Shown: positions 51,407 through 59,596 of the stretch, piece by piece
Layout: each line of letters opens with the position of its first letter
Numbering within the stretch: position 1 is the first letter of the stretch
Source of the DNA: RGIG5612 sp050944475
GTDB taxonomy: Bacteria > Bacillota > Clostridia > Lachnospirales > Lachnospiraceae
DNA: 64,000 bases
Reading direction: 5' to 3'
NCBI GenBank assembly: GCA_050944475.1
Contig: JBMNRD010000001.1
Span: forward strand, 62,001-126,000
The notes under the pieces: generated by a model
Databases searched by the model: none
Told to the model about the DNA's origin: nothing
Seen by the model: the letters and a program-made list of their open reading frames with translations, nothing else
Made by a program: the position numbers and the translations under genes

Positions 51407-52651
51407 TCACGTTCCGGCCGGGCCCTTGCGAATAATGTCATAAGGCTCCGTTTCAACACCTAAATCAACATAGAAATGCTGTCCGGGGTGAGGACATGCC
51501 TCCATCGCCGTTCCGGACTCATCCCACATACCAAATACCTTCGCGCCGATATTTTCTCCACCCGGTTTCATTATTTCCACGGTGTCCCCCACGCGGAATT
51601 TGTTTTTCTGCTCGAGGCCGTATGCCATGCGCCCGTCAATTACCCTGCTGTCATCACCGACAACTCCTAAGTAAACCCATTCGCTCACATAGGTGGCGGC
51701 ATCATATATCTGGGCATCCTCTGCCGGCTTTCCGAAGAAAAAGCCGGTAGTATATTCCCTATAGGTGCATTTGGAAATCTCCTCCCTGTAAAAGGGGATG
51801 CGGCTTTCATAAAGGGCCGGACTCTTGAAATAATCATCTATCGCCATCCTGTATGCCCGGCATATGCTTGCCACATAAAGGGCGCTTTTCATGCGGCCCT
51901 CCACCTTGAAGCTGTCTATGCCCGCCGAAATCATCTCCGGAATATGCTCAATCATGCACAGATCCTTTGAGTTAAAAATGAAGGTTCCCCTTTCATTTTC
52001 AACAACCGGCATGTACTGCCCGGGTCTTGACTCCTCCACCAGACTGTATTTCCAACGGCAAGGATGCGTGCACTCACCCATATTGCCCGAGCGTCCCGTC
52101 AGATATGCGCTCAGAAGGCATCTGCCCGAATAGGAAATGCACATGGCCCCGTGTACGAAACACTCTATCTTCATTCCTTTGGGGATATTTTCCCTAAGCT
52201 CGGCAATTTCCGCAAGGGAGAGTTCCCTGGCGCAGATGACCCTTGCGGCCCCCAGCTCATGCCAAAAATTGAATGTTCCGAAGTTGGAGCTGTTGGCTTG
52301 GGTACTGATATGAATCTCGGTTTCCGGAAGGATCTCTTTTGCAAGATTAAATATACCGGGGTCCGAGATAATCAGCCCGTCCGGAGAGAGCCTCTTAAGC
52401 TCCTCGAAGTATTCCCGGGTCTTTTTCAGATCCTCATTGTGGGCAAGAATATTGGCGGTTATGTAAACCTTCGCTCCGTGTTCGCGGGCGAAGCTTATGC
52501 CTTCCGCCATTTCTCGCAGGGAAAAGTTTTGTGCATTTGCCCTGAGGGAAAAGTACTCTCCACCTATGTATACGGCATCCGCTCCGTACATCACGGCTAT
52601 CTTAAGCACCGGCAGAGAACCCGCCGGCATCAGCAATTCAGGCTTTTTCAC
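51407..52651 (-). CDS. U32 family peptidase-like protein
   Basis: 414 residues from the GTG at 52651 (AGCAGG at 6 nt, inside the end of the methyltransferase gene); a GTG at 52672 has no good ribosome site. The opening PELLMPAGSLPVLKIAVMYGADAVYIGG and the signature CFVHGAMCISYSGRCLLSAYL (key part HGAMCISYSGRC) with CTHPCRW are family-specific. Members act as collagenase-like proteases or as radical-free tRNA/ubiquinone hydroxylation proteins (RlhA/TrhP type). The TrhP-type role in tRNA 5-hydroxyuridine synthesis is plausible. Coupled to the O-methyltransferase upstream, which could be TrmR-like. Confidence 0.88.
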   Translation of the reverse strand: MKKPELLMPAGSLPVLKIAVMYGADAVYIGGEYFSLRANAQNFSLREMAEGISFAREHGAKVYITANILAHNEDLKKTREYFEELKRLSPDGLIISDPGIFNLAKEILPETEIHISTQANSSNFGTFNFWHELGAARVICARELSLAEIAELRENIPKGMKIECFVHGAMCISYSGRCLLSAYLTGRSGNMGECTHPCRWKYSLVEESRPGQYMPVVENERGTFIFNSKDLCMIEHIPEMISAGIDSFKVEGRMKSALYVASICRAYRMAIDDYFKSPALYESRIPFYREEISKCTYREYTTGFFFGKPAEDAQIYDAATYVSEWVYLGVVGDDSRVIDGRMAYGLEQKNKFRVGDTVEIMKPGGENIGAKVFGMWDESGTAMEACPHPGQHFYVDLGVETEPYDIIRKGPAGT

Positions 52652-53297
52652 TGTTTTCCTGCTTTCGTACACTCAACGTCACCCCGTCACCGATTGTAAT
52701 CACACTTGTTTCAAGAAGCGGGTGGTGCTTCACCTCCCGGACAAATTCTCGCATCCGCTCGTGGATAGTCCTGTGTCTCCGGTCGACCGCATACCTTGAT
52801 CTGACAAGATCACCATCCTGAAGCACATTGTCCGCAAGTAACACTCCGCCCGGAGGCATCAGTCTGACAAGTTCCGGAAGAAAAGCCGTGTATTGTCCCT
52901 TTGCCCCGTCAAGAAAAATGAAGTCGTAAGGACCTTCAAGCCCCGGAAGCACATTTGAGGCATCGTCGTCAATAAGGCTGATCCTGTCCTCCAGTCCCGC
53001 TTCGGCAATATTTTGTAAGGCTTTCTCCACCCGGGGTGCATAATTTTCAATGGTGGTTATACGACAGCCGGGTATGCTTAAAGCCATGAAAATGGCACTG
53101 TAGGCCACTCCGGCGCCTATCTCCAGAATCCTTTCAGGAGGGGAAAGGGCAAACAACACCTGCAGGAAGCTCTCCGTTTCCCTGCGGATAACGGGAATCT
53201 TCTCCGACTGTGCTCTCACTCTCATCTCCTCAAGAAAAGGCAGGCTGTCCGTCTCAAGAGAATGTATATAGGTTGTTATGCTCTTGTCAACTATCAT
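52638..53297 (-). CDS. class I SAM-dependent O-methyltransferase (TrmR-like)
   Basis: 219 residues, Methyltransf_3 family. SAM site ILEIGAGVAYSAIFMA, metal-site region FIFLDGAKGQY and GGVLLADNVLQDG. In Bacillus, TrmR of this family methylates 5-hydroxyuridine in tRNA and is encoded beside U32 proteins; that pairing is repeated here, so a tRNA-wobble role is the best inference. No clear ribosome site before its ATG; the terminator-like hairpin lies only a few nt upstream. Confidence 0.88.
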   Translation of the reverse strand: MIVDKSITTYIHSLETDSLPFLEEMRVRAQSEKIPVIRRETESFLQVLFALSPPERILEIGAGVAYSAIFMALSIPGCRITTIENYAPRVEKALQNIAEAGLEDRISLIDDDASNVLPGLEGPYDFIFLDGAKGQYTAFLPELVRLMPPGGVLLADNVLQDGDLVRSRYAVDRRHRTIHERMREFVREVKHHPLLETSVITIGDGVTLSVRKQENSEKA

Positions 53298-53301
53298 AAT
53301 A

Positions 53302-53338
53302 TAAAAACAGGGCCGGCGCAGATTAGCGCAACGGCCCT
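53302..53338 (-). terminator. terminator-like hairpin between the YceG-like gene and the methyltransferase
   Basis: 7-bp GC stem (53309-53315 with 53332-53338) with inner GCGC pairing, then GTTTTTA on the minus strand. Only 12 nt past the stop and directly in front of the next gene. Confidence 0.7.
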
Positions 53339-53349
53339 TTCATTTAATA

Positions 53350-55212
53350 TCAGTCCTCACCGGCCTCATTACCGCCTTCTGCGTTTTCTCCCTCGCCTCC
53401 GGCATTTTCCCCGTCCAAGATCTCTTCATCATCGGCGGTCTCGGTTTCTTCATCCTCCTCCATCTTGCCTTCAGAGTACTTATAACCCGCAAGAATGTTC
53501 AGGTTTTTCTCCGTATTATAGGACTTGCTGAGTTTGTATGTTCCGGGCTTGTATTTGGAGGAATAAACCTTGCACCTGAGAAGATAAAGGTCCAAATCGT
53601 CAATAAGCCCGTTATCAAGCATCCATTGCCCCACTTCCTCATCGGTCTCCTGCCCGGTAAGGGTTATGGACACCTTGGTCATGTCACCGGGATCCATGGG
53701 CAAATCATAAAACAAATTGTAGGCTGTCTTGTAACCCTTCATGCAAAATACAAATACAACAATCCACACGATAAGAAAAAAGACCAGCTTGGCAATCCTG
53801 AAGCCGATCGGCTTTTTCTTCTGCGGCCTGCTCCTCCCGGAGGGAGCAGGCCCGGGTCTTCTTTGTCCGGCAGCTTTGCCGGTCCGGCTGCTGCCCGAAC
53901 TGCGGGGAACTGAAGTACTGCCGTTAATACTGCGAAGGCTTTGCGCTTTCTGGCCGCTTTGAACCGCCGCTCTGGAAGTGGAGGCCGTTCTTCTTGCGGG
54001 AAGATTTCTGCTGCCGGCAACCCCCTGAGTACGACCTGCAGCGGCTCCCTGCGGACGGCTTGCAGAAGCGCTCCGAGTGCGGTCTGCCGAAGCCCCTTGG
54101 GTACGGGTCGGCGAAGCTCCCTGAATGCGGCCTTCTGAAGTTCCCTGCGAACTCCCTGCCGGACGGCTCTGTGCGCGACCCGGAAGAACCTGACGGCTGT
54201 GATCTGCTTTTTCACCGGTCAGCCTTTTCAAAAAAGTGCCGGCTCTGTCTGCCAATGAAGTTCTTGACGCTGAATCGCTCCTGCCCTCTGATGTTCTTTC
54301 CGTGCCGGAGCCGGCCGAAGTCCGGGCCTTGTCCATAGCAAAAAGGCCGGCCACCGCTTTGTTGGTCGTACCGCTGCCCCGGGCAGGCTTGGCATCTGTT
54401 GTTTTTTTATAATTCAAGTCGTGACCTGACATATCCCTTACCGAATCAATCGCCGACCTGACGCTATCCGTCATTCCCGACCATTGGGATGAAATAAATG
54501 CCCCGGCGGCGGTAATGGATTCTGCGGCCCTTGCCGGAATCCAGGCGGGCAAGGCTTTTTTCTCGGATTTTTCTTTCTTTTCCGAATCGCTTCCGGAAGC
54601 ATTCGGCTTTTCCTCTGTCTGCAAATCAGTCCTATCCATGTCCTCTTTGAGCAAGGCACCTTGCTCTTCATCCATGCGGCTGCCGAACAGAATGTCAATT
54701 TCCTCGCCGGATATGATTCTGTATCCCGTATCGCCGGCCGGAGCTTCGGGCTCAATTTCATGCTCAAGGTCCTCGCCCGCCTCAAAGGCAGCCATTATTT
54801 CCTCCTCGGACCGGTCAAACATATATCCCCTGACATTAAGAGAAAAATCCTCAAAAGACGAAGAATCCCGGCTGTCATCTCCGGAAACTCCTGCATCTTC
54901 AGACTGAACCTTCCCGTCTTCGGGAATTTCCGTATCCTCTGACGGAATTTCCCCGTCTCCGGGGGAATCCGCATCTTCAGACCGGGCTTCCCCGTTCTCC
55001 TGCATTATGCGTTTATATAATTCAAAAAACTCTTCCCCCGCCTGAATATCCGCCACGGTTATAATTGAGGTGTCATCTTCATCCTCTTGTTCATCGTAAC
55101 TACCGGGTTCATTATCAAAATAGCTTCTCGCCAGTTCCTCGTTTTCAGGAAAATCCTCGAGCCTTATTGAACTGAGGCTTTGTTTGCCGTCAATCCACTT
55201 AAAAATGGCCAT
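53350..55212 (-). CDS. YceG/MltG-like membrane protein with long disordered cytoplasmic region
   Basis: 620 residues. Acidic N-terminal part (1-215), basic Ser/Ala/Arg/Gly-rich low-complexity stretch (~220-468) with short irregular repeats such as TQGAS and RPQGA, one membrane helix (473-492), an outer ~70-residue segment like the LysM-type N-terminal domain of YceG/MltG (GQETDEEVGQWMLDNGLID, KPGTYKLS), and an acidic tail (583-620). The catalytic Glu domain of MltG is missing, so it is not a lytic transglycosylase. Its genomic place between RNase J and the O-methyltransferase is where clostridial MltG-like proteins are often found. Possibly a cell-division or cell-wall scaffold. Confidence 0.65.
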   Translation of the reverse strand: MAIFKWIDGKQSLSSIRLEDFPENEELARSYFDNEPGSYDEQEDEDDTSIITVADIQAGEEFFELYKRIMQENGEARSEDADSPGDGEIPSEDTEIPEDGKVQSEDAGVSGDDSRDSSSFEDFSLNVRGYMFDRSEEEIMAAFEAGEDLEHEIEPEAPAGDTGYRIISGEEIDILFGSRMDEEQGALLKEDMDRTDLQTEEKPNASGSDSEKKEKSEKKALPAWIPARAAESITAAGAFISSQWSGMTDSVRSAIDSVRDMSGHDLNYKKTTDAKPARGSGTTNKAVAGLFAMDKARTSAGSGTERTSEGRSDSASRTSLADRAGTFLKRLTGEKADHSRQVLPGRAQSRPAGSSQGTSEGRIQGASPTRTQGASADRTRSASASRPQGAAAGRTQGVAGSRNLPARRTASTSRAAVQSGQKAQSLRSINGSTSVPRSSGSSRTGKAAGQRRPGPAPSGRSRPQKKKPIGFRIAKLVFFLIVWIVVFVFCMKGYKTAYNLFYDLPMDPGDMTKVSITLTGQETDEEVGQWMLDNGLIDDLDLYLLRCKVYSSKYKPGTYKLSKSYNTEKNLNILAGYKYSEGKMEEDEETETADDEEILDGENAGGEGENAEGGNEAGED

Positions 55213-55230
55213 TTTATCTCCTTGCCGATT

Positions 55231-57150
55231 TTATTCCTCTATCTCAAGAATAAACGGCAACACCATCGGCGGGTAATTGTTTTGGGAACGGACGTACTTA
55301 CGCACCGCATCCGCAATCACCATCTTGGTCTTGCCTCTGTTGTAGTGGTTCTTAACCAAATAGGATTCTAAAGCATTATAAACCATTTCCTTTATTTCTT
55401 CAATGAGTTTTTCGCTGTCACCACTGTATGCCCAGCCCCTTGTAAATACCTCCGGCCCGGAAACGATAAATCCGTTACGCTTATCTATGCAAACGGTCAC
55501 TATCAGAACTCCTTTCTCGGACAAATCCTTTCTGTCCTGGATAATAGTCCTGCCCACGTCCGCTACCCCTGAATTGTCCACATAGATTCCGCCGGCCTGT
55601 ATGCGGTCAACAACCTTGCAGCTGTTGCTGTCAAGTTCCACCACGTCACCGGTTTCAATCAGCAAAACCTCATTGCTCTTATATCCCATATCGTAGCCGA
55701 TAAGGGCATTTGCCTGACGATGCCTGTACTCGCCATGCACCGGAATGAGATACTTGGGCTTTAAAAGGGCATAAAGCAGCTTAATCTCTTCCTGGCATGC
55801 ATGTCCCGAAACATGGGTCTGCTGAAAAATAACTTCGGCCCCCATCTGGCTCAGCTCGTTCATAACGCCTGCAACCGCCTTCTCGTTTCCCGGAATAGGA
55901 TGCGAAGAAAACACAATTACGTCTCCCCTCTTGATGCTGATTTTTTTATGTGTATTGGCGGCAATTCTGGACAACGCAGCCATAGGTTCGCCCTGGCTGC
56001 CGGTGGTTATCAGGACAATCTTATTGTCCGGATAATTTTTTATCTCGTCGATGGAAATAAGGGTATTGGGGGGCATTTTAATGTACCCCAGCTCCGTGGC
56101 GGTTTCGATTACATTTACCATAGAGCGCCCTTCAAGCACGACTTTCCTCTTGTATTTATATGCGGAATTTATCACCTGCTGCACCCTGTCAACATTGGAA
56201 GCAAAGGTTGCTATAATCAACCTGTTCTTTGCATTTTCCGCGAAAATCGCATCAAACTTCTCACCCACTTTTTTCTCGGACATAGTGAAGCCCGCCCGCT
56301 GGGAGTTGGTGGAATCACACATTACCGCAAGCACACCTTCCTTCCCAAGCTCGGCAAATCTCCAAAGGTCAATCGCATCACCGTACACCGGGGTATAATC
56401 CACCTTGAAGTCGCCCGTGTGTACAAGCACTCCCGCCGGAGTTTTAATAGCCAGGGCCGCCGCATCCGAAATGCTGTGATTGGTCCTTATAAACTCCACG
56501 GAAATTTTTCCGTAGGTAATGGGCTGCCCGTAACTTACGGTATGGAGTTGCGGATCCTTTATCTGCCTGTGCTCCGAAATTTTTTTCTTTATAAGGGCAA
56601 CGGACAGTCCGGTGGCATAAATCGGAATATTAATTTCCCTGAGAACATATGGAATGGCTCCGATGTGGTCCTCGTGTCCGTGAGTCACAAACAGGGCCTT
56701 TACCTTATTACGGTTTTGCTTAAGGTAGGTAATGTCCGGGATAATCAGGTCTATGCCCAGAAGGGTATCGTCTGCAAATGCCATGCCGCAATCCACCACT
56801 ATAATAGTGTCTTCGTACTCAATTACGGTCATATTCAGGCCGATCTGCTCCAGGCCCCCCAAGGGAACTATCCTGATTTTGCCGGGCTTTTCCTTTTTTG
56901 CCGCAGACGCAGGTCTGCCGGGCTTTTTGTGCACCGGCCTGCCGGCACTTCTTGCTGTGGTTCTACCGGCGCTTCTTGCGCCGGCTCTCCCGGCACTCTT
57001 TACAGTACTCCTAACGGCTGTCTTTTCCGCAGGGCTTCTTTTGGGACTTGCCTGGGCCGCCTTTTTTGCGCCGTCCCTAACGGCAGATGCCGCGGCCGCA
57101 ACCTGCCCCGGGAGCCCGGCTGCCTGCCCGTTCTGTTCTTTCTTTACCAA
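55231..57150 (-). CDS. rnj: ribonuclease J with basic N-terminal extension
   Basis: About 639 residues from a TTG at 57150 (GAGAGG at 5 nt); the ATG at 57240 is far from any ribosome site. From residue ~91 it is a complete RNase J: KIRIVPLGGLEQIGLN, metal motif HGHEDH (157-162), beta-CASP region with HVSGHACQEE, and the C-terminal domain. RNase J acts as endo- and 5'-exonuclease in mRNA decay and rRNA processing. The first ~90 residues are an Ala/Lys/Arg-rich extension with repeated SAGR/ARS units, absent from typical ~555-residue homologues, and probably disordered and RNA-binding. Confidence 0.94.
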   Translation of the reverse strand: MVKKEQNGQAAGLPGQVAAAASAVRDGAKKAAQASPKRSPAEKTAVRSTVKSAGRAGARSAGRTTARSAGRPVHKKPGRPASAAKKEKPGKIRIVPLGGLEQIGLNMTVIEYEDTIIVVDCGMAFADDTLLGIDLIIPDITYLKQNRNKVKALFVTHGHEDHIGAIPYVLREINIPIYATGLSVALIKKKISEHRQIKDPQLHTVSYGQPITYGKISVEFIRTNHSISDAAALAIKTPAGVLVHTGDFKVDYTPVYGDAIDLWRFAELGKEGVLAVMCDSTNSQRAGFTMSEKKVGEKFDAIFAENAKNRLIIATFASNVDRVQQVINSAYKYKRKVVLEGRSMVNVIETATELGYIKMPPNTLISIDEIKNYPDNKIVLITTGSQGEPMAALSRIAANTHKKISIKRGDVIVFSSHPIPGNEKAVAGVMNELSQMGAEVIFQQTHVSGHACQEEIKLLYALLKPKYLIPVHGEYRHRQANALIGYDMGYKSNEVLLIETGDVVELDSNSCKVVDRIQAGGIYVDNSGVADVGRTIIQDRKDLSEKGVLIVTVCIDKRNGFIVSGPEVFTRGWAYSGDSEKLIEEIKEMVYNALESYLVKNHYNRGKTKMVIADAVRKYVRSQNNYPPMVLPFILEIEE

Positions 57151-57263
57151 AATTTCCTCTCTTTCTGTATGCTCACACAAATAAAGGGCCAGATTTCCGT
57201 CCGGCTTGTGAGCAAATCCTATTATAAATAACGCGGGCATTCACCTGAGCACCGCGCAAAGTT

Positions 57264-57533
57264 CTAAATCAGTTCGGTCTCCTCATCCAGAAGTTCGGCA
57301 AAAACCTTTGCCAAAGCCTGAAATTCCTCATCATCCTCCACATATTCATACAATGCTTCGTCATCTTCAATGCCCGAAACATCCTTAAGAATATAGGCCT
57401 CTGCTTCGGCGGACGAATCGTCGCTGTCCGACACCAGCAGGTAGTTCACCCCTGCCAACTGGGTTTCCTCTACAACGTAAAAAATCTCCTGCGTGCCGTC
57501 ATCATTTGTAAAAACAATGCTGTTATCTGTCAT
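57264..57533 (-). CDS. DUF1292 family acidic protein
   Basis: 89 residues, very acidic. SIVFTNDDGTQEIFYVVEETQLAGVNYLLV is the family opening (core EIFYVVEETQLAG). DUF1292 (YrzB-like) proteins follow ruvX in Firmicutes and their role is unknown. Start overlaps the ruvX 3' end by 11 nt. Confidence 0.92.
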   Translation of the reverse strand: MTDNSIVFTNDDGTQEIFYVVEETQLAGVNYLLVSDSDDSSAEAEAYILKDVSGIEDDEALYEYVEDDEEFQALAKVFAELLDEETELI

Positions 57534-57945
57534 TTAAGTAATCCTGAAGTATATATGAGGCTGCAATCTTATCCACATGCCGCTTCAAATCCTTTCCTTT
57601 AACACCCATCCGCGTCAAGGTTTCCTTCGCAGCCATCGTGCTGAGCCTCTCATCTTGCATCACAACCTCAAGGCCGGTCCGCGCCTCGAGTTTTTTTGCG
57701 AATTCAAGAGTTTTTTCCGCCCTTTCCCCGAGAGAATCATCCATGTTCAGCGGCAGCCCCAGCACTATAAGCCCTACTTCATACTCCTTTATCAATTCTT
57801 CTATCCCGGCCAGCGTCCGGCGCAGTTTATCCTCCGACTTCCTGATAATCGTCGTCACAGGCTGAGCCGTAAGAAGCAAGCCATCAGAAATCGCAACTCC
57901 CACCGTCTTGGAGCCGTAATCCAGTCCCATTATCCTCAAGAACAT
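57523..57945 (-). CDS. ruvX: Holliday junction resolvase-like protein RuvX/YqgF
   Basis: 140 residues. RNase-H-like fold: IMGLDYGSKTVGVAIS with catalytic Asp, then GLIVLGLPLNMDDSLGERA and ERLSTMAA. Bacterial YqgF is tied to pre-16S rRNA 5' maturation, so rRNA processing is as likely as junction cleavage. Ribosome site GGAGGAA just before the first ATG; an ATG five codons in is possible. Middle gene of ireB-ruvX-DUF1292. Confidence 0.95.
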   Translation of the reverse strand: MFLRIMGLDYGSKTVGVAISDGLLLTAQPVTTIIRKSEDKLRRTLAGIEELIKEYEVGLIVLGLPLNMDDSLGERAEKTLEFAKKLEARTGLEVVMQDERLSTMAAKETLTRMGVKGKDLKRHVDKIAASYILQDYLNDR

Positions 57946-57957
57946 TTCCTCCGGCGA

Positions 57958-58224
57958 CTATTTCAGTTTATTGTTGATATAAAAGCTGATTGTTTCCTCG
58001 ATGAGCTCGTCCCTCTCCACCTTGGTAATAAGCCCGCGGGCGTTATTGTGGCTGGTGATATATGTGGGGTCACCTGACATGATGTAGCCCACAATCTGGT
58101 TTACCGGGTCGTAACCCTTCTCGGCCAGAGCCGCATATACCTTTTCGAGGATTCTGTCCACGGTCAGAACCTCTTCCTTTGGGATGTTATAATGTTGCGT
58201 GAAAGATATTTCCCGTTCGTTCAT
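57958..58224 (-). CDS. IreB family regulatory phosphoprotein
   Basis: 88 residues. VYAALAEKGYDPVNQIVGYIMSGDPTYITSHNNAR contains the DUF965 core (YDPVNQIVGYIMSGDP). In Enterococcus faecalis IreB is phosphorylated near its N-terminus by the PASTA kinase IreK and influences envelope stress tolerance. No ribosome site is seen before the ATG, and the promoter -10 ends six nt before it, so the mRNA could be leaderless. Confidence 0.93.
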   Translation of the reverse strand: MNEREISFTQHYNIPKEEVLTVDRILEKVYAALAEKGYDPVNQIVGYIMSGDPTYITSHNNARGLITKVERDELIEETISFYINNKLK

Positions 58225-58230
58225 AAGTTA

Positions 58231-58259
58231 ATTTTAGTATAAAAATCCTTTATATGCAA
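58231..58259 (-). promoter_or_regulatory. ireB-ruvX promoter, directly before the start codon
   Basis: TTGCAT (58254-58259) - 17 nt - TAAAAT (58231-58236) on the minus strand. Only six bases separate the -10 and the ATG at 58224. Confidence 0.7.
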
Positions 58260-58266
58260 GGAATTC

Positions 58267-59565
58267 TTACAACCTTTCCCCGAATAGAATCTGCTCTCCT
58301 TTTAACACTGTCCGGCTTGTGACCTTAACAACGACCGTTTCATTTATGCAGGCACTCCCGGTAAAAGCGACCTTGACATATTCGGGTGTATAGCCCTTGA
58401 ATATCTTTCTGCCCTCTAAATCTGTCTGCTCCTCCGTAAGTACGGTGACGCAGCCTCCTATCAATGCGCCCTCCCAATCTCTTTTTATATCCTCGGCCAA
58501 AGAAATAAGCCTTGCGGAACGTTTCCCTTTTATTCTTTCAGGCACTTTGTTTTTCATCCTTGCGGCTGCAGTACCCTCTCTTTCCGAGTATTTGAACACA
58601 TGAATGCGGGCAAATGCCATCTCCCGTACAAAATCAACTGTCTGAGCAAATTCTTCCTCGGTTTCCCCGGGAAAGCCCACAATTATATCCGTCGTTATCG
58701 CGCAATTGCGAAAGACGTTTCTTAATAAATCCGCCGCCTTCCGGTACTCCTCAAGATTATAGCGCCGGTTCATCCGCTTCAAGGTGGCATCGCAGCCGCT
58801 TTGCAGCGACAGGTGGAAATGAGCGCAGGCCTTTTCACAGGCGGCAAGCCTTTTTACAAACTCCTCCGTCACCAGGCTTACCTCCAGAGAACCCAGCCTT
58901 ATGCGCTCAATGCCCTCAACGGCATTTATCATTTCAATCAGACCGATCAGATCCTCGTACATGCTGATGTCGATTCCGGTCAACACGACTTCCTTATAGC
59001 TGTTTTTTGCAAGAGTGCTTACTTCCGCCAGGACATCCTTGAAACTTCTGCACCTTGACCTTCCCCGGACATAAGGGATGATGCAATAAGAGCAGAATCT
59101 GTCGCAGCCGTCCTGGATTTTCACGTATGCCCTGATATTTTTCCCCATTGAGGAAATGCGCTGATTTTCATATCTGCGGCAATCGGTCAAATCTTCCACC
59201 TCGACGGACACTTCGGTCCGCTTTTCCTCGATGAATTTGAGCACCTCGGCCGCAATCAGGCTTTTTTTGTTATTGCCGAATACAAGGTCCGCACCTGTGC
59301 CGCCGCTGACGGACTTTCCGTCCCTTTGGACATAACAGCCGCAGGCAACAATGACCGCCTTCGGATTTTTTCGCCTTGCTCTGTGAATCATTTGGCGTGA
59401 TTTATGCTCTGCCGTGCCGGTAACGGAACAGGTATTGACGACATACACGTCCGCCTGCCGGGTAAAATCCGTGATTTCAAAGCCCAGAGCCTGAAAATCC
59501 TCAATAACGGCCCGGGTTTCGTAGAAATTTACCTTGCAGCCCAACGTATGAAATGCCGCCTTCAT
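58267..59565 (-). CDS. mtaB: tRNA threonylcarbamoyladenosine methylthiotransferase MtaB
   Basis: 432 residues from the ATG at 59565 (AAGGAAGAGG). Methylthiotransferase domain opening AAFHTLGCKVNFYET with its cluster Cys, radical-SAM motif CDRFCSYCIIPYVRG, and a C-terminal TRAM domain. It adds a methylthio group to t6A37 in tRNA. The LGCKVN and GRSRCR forms point to MtaB rather than MiaB or RimO. Confidence 0.95.
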   Translation of the reverse strand: MKAAFHTLGCKVNFYETRAVIEDFQALGFEITDFTRQADVYVVNTCSVTGTAEHKSRQMIHRARRKNPKAVIVACGCYVQRDGKSVSGGTGADLVFGNNKKSLIAAEVLKFIEEKRTEVSVEVEDLTDCRRYENQRISSMGKNIRAYVKIQDGCDRFCSYCIIPYVRGRSRCRSFKDVLAEVSTLAKNSYKEVVLTGIDISMYEDLIGLIEMINAVEGIERIRLGSLEVSLVTEEFVKRLAACEKACAHFHLSLQSGCDATLKRMNRRYNLEEYRKAADLLRNVFRNCAITTDIIVGFPGETEEEFAQTVDFVREMAFARIHVFKYSEREGTAAARMKNKVPERIKGKRSARLISLAEDIKRDWEGALIGGCVTVLTEEQTDLEGRKIFKGYTPEYVKVAFTGSACINETVVVKVTSRTVLKGEQILFGERL

Positions 59566-59596
59566 GCCTCTTCCTTCAATCATTCCGCAAGCGCCT

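Noticed and set aside
55801..57231. 476-codon open frame on the plus strand
   Set aside because: It lies entirely antisense to RNase J, whose motifs are unmistakable; composition is that of a shadow frame and no ribosome site or family pattern is seen.
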